In this document: positions 56,682-64,000 of the stretch, piece by piece
Numbering within the stretch: position 1 is the first letter of the stretch
How the letters are laid out: each line of letters starts with the position of its first letter
Source of the DNA: Chelatococcus sp. YT9
Lineage (GTDB): Bacteria; Pseudomonadota; Alphaproteobacteria; Rhizobiales; Beijerinckiaceae
Direction: 5' to 3'
Length of the DNA stretch: 64,000 nucleotides
NCBI RefSeq assembly: GCF_018398315.1
Contig: NZ_JAHBRW010000001.1
Coordinates: 2,550,501-2,614,500, forward strand
Program-made: the position numbers and the translations under genes
Notes under the pieces: model-generated
The model's input: the letters and a program-made list of their open reading frames with translations, nothing else
Databases searched by the model: none
What the model was told of the DNA's origin: nothing

Positions 56682-57227
56682 TCAGCCTGCGAAGCCGCCC
56701 TCGTCGAGAAACCGCTGCTCTTCCTCCGTGGTGTCACGGCCGAGCAGCGGATTGCGATGGGGGAAGCGTCCGAAGCGGACGATGATAGCGCGATGTTCCT
56801 CAGCGAAAGGCAGCCCCTCAGCTGGACCGTTGGCCTTGTACAAGGCAAGGCAATGGTCCTGGTCGGCGAGGTCCTCGGAGTGCATGAGCGGCAGATAGAA
56901 GAACTGGCGTTCTATGGGAGCCACCTCGCGGTCGAAGCCGCGCAGGATCGCACGTCCAGCCACTTCCCGGGCGAGGGGATCCGTGGCGAAGCTGCGGGCG
57001 GTGCCGCGGAACATGTTACGTGGGAACTGGTCGAGCAGGATGACAAGCGCAAGGGCCGCCTTGGGGACGCTCTCCCACGCAGCAAGCGCGCCTTCGGCGG
57101 CCTGCTCGTGCAGCGCGAGGAAGCGGTCGCGGACGTCTTGGTCGAAGTTCAGGTCCTTGACGTACCAACGCTCCGGCCCCGCTTCGAACCAGAATGTCAG
57201 AACATCCCTTATGCCGGCGTGCGTCAT
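56682..57227 (-). CDS. DUF924 family protein
   Basis: Soluble helical protein of 181 residues. DVLTFWFEAGPERWY, the LDQFPRNMFRGTARSFATDPLAREVA block and FFYLPLMHSEDLADQD are the DUF924 signature. These proteins have a TPR-like alpha fold; function is unknown. It lies antiparallel between ilvN and ilvC, converging on ilvN. GGAGAAGGCTC precedes ATG 57227, and the longer frame to 57392 is unsupported. Confidence 0.87.
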   Translation of the reverse strand: MTHAGIRDVLTFWFEAGPERWYVKDLNFDQDVRDRFLALHEQAAEGALAAWESVPKAALALVILLDQFPRNMFRGTARSFATDPLAREVAGRAILRGFDREVAPIERQFFYLPLMHSEDLADQDHCLALYKANGPAEGLPFAEEHRAIIVRFGRFPHRNPLLGRDTTEEEQRFLDEGGFAG

Positions 57228-57352
57228 GGTGAGCCTTCTCCAATCGACTGAAACGCGAGTGTGGCGTGTCGTGCAGACCTCAAATTCACGAATGCCACTT
57301 GACCGAACGCGCCGCTCACGCTTTACCGCCGCCAACGCGAGTGGCGGAATGA

Positions 57353-58426
<1,074 letters not shown>

Positions 58427-58450
58427 TTGGTTCCAAGACGAGCAGAGACG

Positions 58451-58479
58451 AAAAGGGCGGCTTCGGCCGCCCTTTTTTG
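58451..58479 (+). terminator. Rho-independent terminator of ilvC
   Basis: AAAAGGGCGGC (58451-58461) pairs perfectly with GCCGCCCTTTT (58466-58476) around TTCG and runs into TTTTTT. Textbook intrinsic terminator. Confidence 0.92.
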
Positions 58480-58496
58480 TTGGCGACGCGGCCGGG

Positions 58497-58775
58497 CTGC
58501 GCCGATCCCTCCCCTCAGGGGAGGGTGGCGCCGCAGGCGCCGGGTGGGGGCTACCGGAGGCTGACCCAACGGCAATATTGGCCGGTCTGGTATCGTCTAG
58601 AGCATTTCCGGTGAACCGGAGTTCACCGGAAATGCTCTAAATATTTGTTTCCGCGCATTTTCTTCACGCGAACCGGTTTCCACTTCGCTCGAAAATGCTC
58701 TAGTGCGGCGTGCTCCCCACCCGACCTCGCTGTCGCGAGGCCACCCTCCCCTGAGGGGAGGGATCAGCGCGGGCT
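58497..58775. repeat. Nested inverted repeat: outer CCCTCCCCT arms around a TAGAGCATTT palindrome
   Basis: The left arm (58497-58560) starts GATCCCTCCCCTCAGGGG and ends GGGTGGGGG. The right arm (58712-58775) is the same sequence in inverse orientation. Between them lies a second palindromic element. The arms belong to the same family as the first module at 4384-4450, so this repeat type occurs at three places in the window. Confidence 0.8.
58598..58703. repeat. TAGAGCATTT palindromic intergenic element
   Basis: TAGAGCATTTCCGGTGAAC (58598-58616) is followed after CGGA by its exact inverse (58621-58639), a 19-bp perfect stem. A third end AAAATGCTCTAG closes the element at 58692-58703 after an inner ACGCGAACCGGTTTCC segment. 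Elements with this TAGAGCATTTTC border are frequent between genes in Hyphomicrobiales chromosomes (from general knowledge of these genomes). Confidence 0.85.
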
Positions 58776-58827
58776 GCACCCCTTTTCATCCCCCTCGCGC
58801 GAGGACCTGAATGACCCAGCGCCTGCC

Positions 58828-59526
58828 TTAGGCCGGCTTCTCCCATTCCATGACATGGCAATAAGGGATGCTGCGATAGCGGGCGCGCCTGTCAGCAGGG
58901 CCGCCGGTCGTATCGGGCTCGTCGAAATGACGCAGGACAAGGCCTGCCTGGATGAGAGGCTTCATATAGCTCGACAGGGGCCGGTGCCAGTTCCGGATGC
59001 GGATGCCGCGCCATTCCACCCATTCCGCGCGCTCGTCGAGATAGTCGCGGATCACGAAGCGGCTTTTCAGAGGCGGATCCTCCCAGGTGCCGGCGGTCGC
59101 GAAGCTGTTTAGGTTGACGATGATGAGGCTGCCACCGGGGCGGAGCACCCTTGCCATCTCGTGGATAGCTGCTGTCGCATCCGTGATGTCGATCAGCGAG
59201 AGATAGCTGACGACAAGATCGAACATCTCGTCCTGAAACGGGAGCGCCTCGGCCTGTCCAAGCCGATAGTCGCCGCCGGGATCGCGGCGCCTTGCCTCAG
59301 CAAGCATCCCCTCGGTCGGGTCAAGGCCGATGGCATCGATGCCGCGCTCGCGCAGCATGCGGCAGAAACGTCCCTCGCCGCAGCCGACATCGAGGGCGTT
59401 GCGATAGCCTCGCCCGTCGATCAACTGGAGAACCGGCTGGTCGGTCACAAACTCGCGGGTGAAATCGCCACGCTCTCCCATATCGGCGATCCAGGCAGCC
59501 GCAGATTCACTCCATCCGTTGGACAT
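58828..59526 (-). CDS. Class I SAM-dependent methyltransferase
   Basis: Protein of 232 residues of the methyltransferase type 11 group. Motif I is ALDVGCGEGRFCRMLRERGIDAIGLDPTEGML, the acidic residue after it binds the SAM ribose, QAEALPFQDEMFDLVVSYLSL is motif II/III and EMARVLRPGGSLIIVNL motif IV. Substrate is not determinable. It is divergent from the DUF3095 gene with about 150 bases between them. Confidence 0.88.
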   Translation of the reverse strand: MSNGWSESAAAWIADMGERGDFTREFVTDQPVLQLIDGRGYRNALDVGCGEGRFCRMLRERGIDAIGLDPTEGMLAEARRRDPGGDYRLGQAEALPFQDEMFDLVVSYLSLIDITDATAAIHEMARVLRPGGSLIIVNLNSFATAGTWEDPPLKSRFVIRDYLDERAEWVEWRGIRIRNWHRPLSSYMKPLIQAGLVLRHFDEPDTTGGPADRRARYRSIPYCHVMEWEKPA

Positions 59527-59680
59527 GGGAATACCTCACGCGTGGGAAGGGGGCGCCGTCCCTCGCATGAACCATCCGAGGCGTCAACCATTCGGCATGT
59601 CATCGTGCCTTTCCGACATGGAAAGACGACTGCCAACCCCATATGTTTCGCACGCATACGTATCGGTTGAGGCAAGCACG

Positions 59681-60817
59681 ATGAACGCAGACGATTTTTA
59701 TGACGGCGTGCCAATCTTCACCCGGTTCGCGGATCTGCTCGACGAAGCCCTTTATCGCCCGTTGCCGGATGACTGGGTGATCGGGCTTTCGGATGTCGTA
59801 TCGTCAACGGCGGCGATCACCGCAGGCCGGTACAAGGCGGTCAATATTGCGGGCGCAGCCGTGATCGCCGCGGTGAAGAACGCTCTCGGCAACATGGATT
59901 TTCCCTATGTCTTCGGGGGCGACGGAGCGAGTTTTGCGGTGCCGTCGGCACAGGCGGACGTTGCGCGCGCGGCGTTGGCGAGGACGGCGGGGTGGGTCGG
60001 CGCCGATTTGCAGCTCGACCTTCGTGTCGCGCTGGTTCCCGTCGCAACCGTCCGCGCGGCCGGCTTCGATCTGCGTGTGGCGCGATTTGCGGCATCGCCG
60101 CATGTCAACTATGCGATGTTCTCCGGCGGGGGGCTGGCCTGGGCTGTCGCCGCGATGAAGGCGGGCGAGTTCGCCATCGCGCCCCGCAGCGACGAGCCAC
60201 CGGATTTGACGGGTCTCTCCTGCCGGTGGGCGGAGATCCCGGCGGAGCGCGGGACTATTCTCTCCGTGATCGTCACACCAGCCGGCGAGCGCCCGACCGA
60301 CGCCTTTCGCAAGGTCGTCGAGGATGTGCTGCGGCTTGCAAGCTCCGCTGGACGGCCTACCCCGGTGCCCGCCCGCGGATGGTCACGCTCCGGCGCCGAG
60401 CTCGAGGCTCTCGCCATGAGACACGACGGCAGGCCGCTTGTTCTCAGGCGCGTGCTCGCGAGGCTGAAAGCCATGGGCAGCGCGGTCGCGTTGAGCCGCC
60501 AGCGTATCGGCAGCTTCGATGCTGCACGCTACCTTCATGAACTCGGCGAGAACACGGACTTCCGTAAATATGACGACGGGCTGCGGATGACCATCGACTG
60601 CACCCTCGCCGAGGCGGAGGCCATCGAGAGTTACCTCGCCGATGCGGCCGCTCGTGGCATTGCCCTCGTCGGTACGCACCGGCAGGATGCGGCCCTCATG
60701 ACCTGCCTCGTGCCCTCGGCGATGAGCAACAATCACGTTCACTTCGTGGATGGGGCCGATGGCGGTTATGCGACGGCCGCCATCCAGTTGAAGAAGGCCT
60801 GGGCAACGGCGAGCTAG
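59681..60817 (+). CDS. DUF3095 family protein
   Basis: Protein of 378 residues, largely soluble. GLSDVVSSTAAITAGRYKAV and, about 40 residues later, FPYVFGGDGASFAVPS are the conserved blocks of DUF3095. The D-x(3)-ST...G-x(n)-GGDG spacing is reminiscent of class III nucleotide cyclases, where two aspartates bind metal; this likeness is my inference. A second half (DFRKYDDGLRMTIDCT and HVHFVDGADGGYATAA) completes the protein. GAGGCAAG precedes ATG 59681. Function is not established. Confidence 0.8.
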   Translation: MNADDFYDGVPIFTRFADLLDEALYRPLPDDWVIGLSDVVSSTAAITAGRYKAVNIAGAAVIAAVKNALGNMDFPYVFGGDGASFAVPSAQADVARAALARTAGWVGADLQLDLRVALVPVATVRAAGFDLRVARFAASPHVNYAMFSGGGLAWAVAAMKAGEFAIAPRSDEPPDLTGLSCRWAEIPAERGTILSVIVTPAGERPTDAFRKVVEDVLRLASSAGRPTPVPARGWSRSGAELEALAMRHDGRPLVLRRVLARLKAMGSAVALSRQRIGSFDAARYLHELGENTDFRKYDDGLRMTIDCTLAEAEAIESYLADAAARGIALVGTHRQDAALMTCLVPSAMSNNHVHFVDGADGGYATAAIQLKKAWATAS

Positions 60818-60999
60818 GAGCGATCACTCTCTGGATCGGTGCGGACAGGCGGCTTGAGGCTCCTAACGTCGGGGCCTTGCGTCGATGCCGCCGCCTTTGC
60901 TCGCTTGCCGAGCGATTTCAGGCACCAGTCCGGCTGGTTTCCTCGTCCCCTCGGCGTCTTCATCCTGGGAACGACATGCGGGTGTCCGCCGCTGCGGCG

Positions 61000-61524
61000 T
61001 CACGCCGGCAGAAAGGCTCTCAGCGTGGCTGCCGCCGGCGCCAGAACCAGGAAAGCCCAGACCATGGCCGAGGCCACATTGGCCATATGAAACAGCAGCG
61101 CGGGCGTGCCGAACATGCCTGCGACGAGTGCCCCGACGCCGTGCAGAGGCCCTGAGAAGCGGGTCAGAAATACCGTCCATGACCCCCATCGTTCGAAGAA
61201 GCGCTGACCTGCCGCCATGGTCTCGGGGTAGCGATTGAACGGCCACATCGTCAGAGCCTGCTCGCCGTAGTGACGGCCAAGCCAGAACGAGATGAGATTG
61301 CCGAGCGTGCCGCCGGCGACTGCCGCGAGCCACGAGGGCCAGAGTTCGATACCGCCCGCGCCGATGAGGGCACCGATGGCGAGCAGCACCACGGAGCCCG
61401 GAACGAACAGGGAGAGAATGACGACGGATTCGCCGAAAGCGAGGCCGAAAGCGAGTGCAGGCGCCCAGCTGGAATGGGCCTGAACAAAGCTGGTGATGTC
61501 GGCGACGAAATTGGCGAAGGTCAT
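61000..61524 (-). CDS. DedA/SNARE-associated membrane protein
   Basis: Integral membrane protein of 174 residues with about four hydrophobic segments. The DedA features ALAFGLAFGESVVILSLFVPGSVVLLAIG, AAVAGGTLGNLISFWLGRHYG and the FFERWGSWTVFLTRFSGPLHG motif are present. DedA proteins are linked to lipid flipping and proton-motive-force homeostasis. ATG 61524 or TTG 61560 could be the start. It converges on the DUF3095 gene. Confidence 0.9.
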   Translation of the reverse strand: MTFANFVADITSFVQAHSSWAPALAFGLAFGESVVILSLFVPGSVVLLAIGALIGAGGIELWPSWLAAVAGGTLGNLISFWLGRHYGEQALTMWPFNRYPETMAAGQRFFERWGSWTVFLTRFSGPLHGVGALVAGMFGTPALLFHMANVASAMVWAFLVLAPAAATLRAFLPA

Positions 61525-61655
61525 CCCCCAGCTATGGCGGCAGGCTGGCACGACGGTCAAGTGTTCCGCCGCAGAGCGCGTGGAAGCAATTTCGCAATGG
61601 ATGTGTGTTAGGCGGCGCTGTCCGCCCTGGAGGGCGTTTACGCGGAAGGTGCTCT

Positions 61656-62054
61656 ATGCGTCCAGTTGTGTTGACCGGCCTGGTGCTGGGATCTCTCGTG
61701 CTCGTCGGCTGCGTTTCGACCACGTCCAATCCAGAAGCGCTCAAGGAGCGGCACCGCCAGCAATGCACCGAGTTCGGTTTCGAGCCCGAAACCGACGGCT
61801 TCGCCAACTGTATGATGGAGCAGTGGGGGCGTGCTGAGGACCGCGAGGCGGAGGAGCGGCGCCGGACGAATGAAATCATCCGCGAGAACAATCGGCGTGC
61901 GGCCCAGACCGAAGCCCTCAAGGCCCAGAACAGGCAGATGAGCTTCATGCGGGCCGGGAACACGAGCTTCCCCGTCTGCAACGCGGCGAGCCCGGGCGCG
62001 GGGCTCGATGTCACATCAGGCAAGTGGTATGGCAATTCGTGTCGCGCCTACTGA
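61656..62054 (+). CDS. Small lipoprotein with a CxxFGF-type motif (132 aa)
   Basis: Protein of 132 residues. A signal peptide leads to the lipobox LVGC with the cysteine near residue 19. The mature part has QQCTEFGFEPETDGFANCMMEQW, a short two-cysteine motif common in small secreted proteins of Hyphomicrobiales, then a charged helix and two more cysteines near the end. GGAAGGTG lies just upstream of the ATG. No function known. Confidence 0.75.
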   Translation: MRPVVLTGLVLGSLVLVGCVSTTSNPEALKERHRQQCTEFGFEPETDGFANCMMEQWGRAEDREAEERRRTNEIIRENNRRAAQTEALKAQNRQMSFMRAGNTSFPVCNAASPGAGLDVTSGKWYGNSCRAY

Positions 62055-62178
62055 GCTCCGCGCGAGGGACTGCGGTGGTGCCGATGAGCGCCCGAGCGCT
62101 TAAGCCGCGCTCTCGCTTTCGGGTTTCCGAAAAGGCATGATTGGAGTACACCGATCACCCGATCGGATGGACGTCCCC

Positions 62179-63027
62179 ATGAATATTCTCTCGATCCAAT
62201 CTCACGTCGCCTATGGCCATGTCGGGAATGCCGCCGCCGTCTTCCCCATGCAGCGGCTCGGCGTCGAGGTATGGCCGATCCATACGGTGCAGTTTTCCAA
62301 TCACACGGGCTACGGCGCCTGGAAAGGACGTGTGTTTGACGGGCCGGCGATCGAGGAACTGGTCGAGGGTATCGCGGAGCGCGACGTGCTGTCGCGCTGC
62401 GACGGCGTGCTCTCTGGCTATATGGGCGCCGTCGATATCGGCAATGCCATCCTGTCGACGGTGGCCAAGGTGCGCGCGGCCAACAGCCGCGCCCTCTATT
62501 GTTGTGATCCGGTCATCGGCGATGTTGGACGCGGCATTTTCGTGCGGCCGGGTATTGCTGAATTCATGCGCGACCAAGCTGTTCCCGCCGCCGACGTGGT
62601 GACGCCAAACCAGTTCGAGCTCGCGCTTCTGGCAGGCCATGAAATCGGCGACCTCTCCGATGCGAGGCGTGCCATCGCGGCCGTCCATGCGCTGGGGCCC
62701 CGCATCATCATGGTGACATCCCTCGAGATCTCGGACATGCCCGATGATGCGCTCGATCTCCTCGCGTCCGACGGCACGGCGTTATGGCGCGTGCGCACGC
62801 CCCGTCTTGATCTGAAGATCAACGGGGCTGGCGATGCCATCGCCGCCCTGTTCTTCGTTCACTACCTCCGGACGGGTAGCGCCGCGGAAGCATTGACGGA
62901 GGCCGCCTCGTCGATCCACGGATTACTGAAGCGCACGGCCGAGGCGGGCGCGAGGGAGATCTTGCTCGTCGCAGCTCAGGACGAATTCGTCAGTCCGAGC
63001 CGGCGCTTCGCCGCGGAGCTGGTGTGA
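62179..63027 (+). CDS. pdxY: Pyridoxal kinase PdxY
   Basis: Ribokinase-like kinase of 282 residues that phosphorylates pyridoxal in the B6 salvage path. The opening [26 protein letters not shown] with [12 protein letters not shown], the [13 protein letters not shown] block and the catalytic [17 protein letters not shown] (GAGD anion hole) are characteristic of PdxY. ATG 62179 fits family starts better than 62137. Its stop overlaps the start of the PhzF-like gene (TGATG), suggesting coupling. Confidence 0.93.
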   Translation: MNILSIQSHVAYGHVGNAAAVFPMQRLGVEVWPIHTVQFSNHTGYGAWKGRVFDGPAIEELVEGIAERDVLSRCDGVLSGYMGAVDIGNAILSTVAKVRAANSRALYCCDPVIGDVGRGIFVRPGIAEFMRDQAVPAADVVTPNQFELALLAGHEIGDLSDARRAIAAVHALGPRIIMVTSLEISDMPDDALDLLASDGTALWRVRTPRLDLKINGAGDAIAALFFVHYLRTGSAAEALTEAASSIHGLLKRTAEAGAREILLVAAQDEFVSPSRRFAAELV

Positions 63028-63944
63028 TGGCGGTGCTTTCGACTCGCTCCGGACGTCGTTTCCATACGCTCGACGTATTCACCGACAGCACCCTCGCGGG
63101 CAATCCGCTTGCCGTCGTGCTCGACGCCCACGAGCTGGATGACGTGACGATGCAGAAGATCGCCGCCGAGTTCAACCTCTCGGAGACGGTCTTTGTCCTG
63201 CCGCCGGAGGACATCGCGCATCGCGCGCGGCTGCGCATTTTCACGCCGACGCAGGAGCTGCCCTTCGCCGGGCATCCGACAGTCGGTACGGCCGTGCTTC
63301 TCGCGCTGCTCGATGGGGCGCCCATGGGCAGCTTCACGGTCGAGGAGCGCGTCGGGATCGTGCCTTGTGAAGTCTCTATCGCGGGCGATGGTGTGGGGGA
63401 GGCAACCTTCACCCTGCCGCGGCTTCCGGAGCGCGTGGGCGCACTGCCCGACGCCTCGGCCATCGCCGCAGCGCTCGGGTTGATGGAGAGCGACATCGGT
63501 TTCGGGCGTCACGTGCCCGCACAGTATTCTGCCGGGTCCCCCTTTGCGCTGGTTCCGGTCACGAGCCGCGCCGCTGTCGACCGTGCCGCCAGCGTCAGAA
63601 CGGCCTGGGACGCTGCCTTCGGGCAGGTCAAGCGCGGCAGCGCCTTCATCTATTGCAGCGAGCCCGTCGATCCCGAGCACCGCTTCTATGCGCGCATGTT
63701 CGCCCCGAGCCTCGGCATTGGAGAGGACCCGGCGACGGGTTCGGCCGTGGCGGCCTTTGCCGGCGCCGTGATGGACCATGAAGCGCTTGGTGACGGCGAA
63801 CACAGGATCGTCGTGGAGCAGGGCTATGCGATGGGACGACCGTCACAGATCATCCTGACGCTGAACATTCTGGACGGGGCCCTCGTGAAGGCGACAATCG
63901 GCGGCAAGGCAGTGCTCGTCAGCGAAGGCAGGCTGTTTGCGTGA
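63027..63944 (+). CDS. PhzF-family isomerase-like protein
   Basis: Protein of 305 residues of the PhzF / diaminopimelate-epimerase-like superfamily. [23 protein letters not shown], the ETVFVLPPE segment with its catalytic Glu, [20 protein letters not shown] and the C-terminal [17 protein letters not shown] are the conserved motifs. Members isomerise small acids; the substrate here is unknown and there is no phenazine cluster. It overlaps pdxY at its start and the next gene (GTGA) at its stop, so it is likely cotranscribed with both. Confidence 0.88.
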   Translation: MAVLSTRSGRRFHTLDVFTDSTLAGNPLAVVLDAHELDDVTMQKIAAEFNLSETVFVLPPEDIAHRARLRIFTPTQELPFAGHPTVGTAVLLALLDGAPMGSFTVEERVGIVPCEVSIAGDGVGEATFTLPRLPERVGALPDASAIAAALGLMESDIGFGRHVPAQYSAGSPFALVPVTSRAAVDRAASVRTAWDAAFGQVKRGSAFIYCSEPVDPEHRFYARMFAPSLGIGEDPATGSAVAAFAGAVMDHEALGDGEHRIVVEQGYAMGRPSQIILTLNILDGALVKATIGGKAVLVSEGRLFA

Positions 63945-64000
63945 CACGTTCCGCGCCCCGCCCGGACGGCAGGATCGTCCAGCTCGACGAGGTCGAGATG
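63941..64000 (+). CDS. Start of an unidentified gene (truncated by window end)
   Basis: GTG 63941 overlaps the PhzF-like stop as GTGA and opens a frame of 20 codons that runs off the window (beginning [20 protein letters not shown]). The overlap and the continuing frame suggest a real coupled gene, but 20 residues are too few to name it. Confidence 0.5.
   Translation, partial: MTRSAPRPDGRIVQLDEVEM

Noticed and set aside
58497-58775. Composite repeat as a CRISPR array or insertion sequence
   Set aside because: No regular spacers and no transposase frame; structure is of inverted palindromes only.

Overview
The window is chromosomal, GC-rich core genome of an alphaproteobacterium, most likely of the order Hyphomicrobiales (Rhizobiales). 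I base this on a dcw division/cell-wall cluster ending in ftsQ-ftsA-ftsZ-lpxC, a circularly permuted two-piece tmRNA gene next to an alpha-type sspB, the run DUF4169 / ribbon-helix-helix / fumC / sspB / thyA / folA / hflK / hflC / DUF2065 / Do protease, and intergenic palindromes beginning TAGAGCATTT of the kind scattered through Hyphomicrobiales chromosomes. A Chelatococcus/Bosea-like organism is possible, but I cannot fix the genus by reading. I see no phage, plasmid, transposase, CRISPR array or tRNA.

Layout. 1-10643 is the dcw cluster on +: murD (3' part), ftsW, murG, murC, murB, ddl, ftsQ, ftsA, ftsZ, mostly overlapping or tightly spaced but interrupted by a repeat-filled gap between murC and murB. 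10970-18164 continues on + with lpxC, bamD, recN, ligA and prmA. 18242-28000 is more accessory: two tiny minus-strand genes, an M24 aminopeptidase, an AraC regulator with two AzlC-type permease genes and one azlD, a small hydrophilic protein, a UvrD/PcrA helicase and two related small secreted Gln-rich proteins. 28147-33687 holds an FAD-linked D-2-hydroxyacid dehydrogenase and a giant AsmA-like protein. 33696-36834 (minus) has an RHH protein, DUF4169, fumC, sspB and ssrA. 37246-43810 (+) has a secreted Val/Arg-rich protein, thyA, folA, hflK-hflC, DUF2065 and a Do/HtrA protease. 43899-49736 has two diacylglycerol-kinase-like lipid kinases around a PAP2 phosphatase, DUF4105, serB and miaA. 49808-52642 has a Tat-exported phosphoesterase and two transglutaminase-like proteins. 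53060-58479 is the branched-chain amino acid locus (leader peptide, attenuator, ilvB, GST, ilvN, ilvC). 58828-64000 has a methyltransferase, DUF3095, DedA, a lipoprotein, pdxY, a PhzF-like protein and the start of one more gene.

How the genes work together. The first 18 kb makes and inserts the envelope: peptidoglycan precursors (murD, murG, murC, murB, ddl), septal synthesis and division (ftsW, ftsQ, ftsA, ftsZ), lipid A (lpxC) and outer-membrane assembly (bamD), followed by DNA repair/replication genes. ssrA and sspB are neighbours and act in one process: tagging of stalled-ribosome products and delivery of them to ClpXP. hflK/hflC and the Do protease are envelope quality control. thyA and folA form the thymidylate/folate pair.

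The most informative non-coding structures are a leader peptide with consecutive Leu-Ile-Val codons followed by a UUCG-loop terminator in front of ilvB, the permuted tmRNA with a G3-U70-type acceptor pair, and a nested palindromic repeat after ilvC. I did not find a clearly new multi-gene system. The best candidates for undescribed biology are the paired small secreted proteins at 27244-28000, the DUF3095 protein with a cyclase-like core, and the kinase/phosphatase/kinase lipid cluster.
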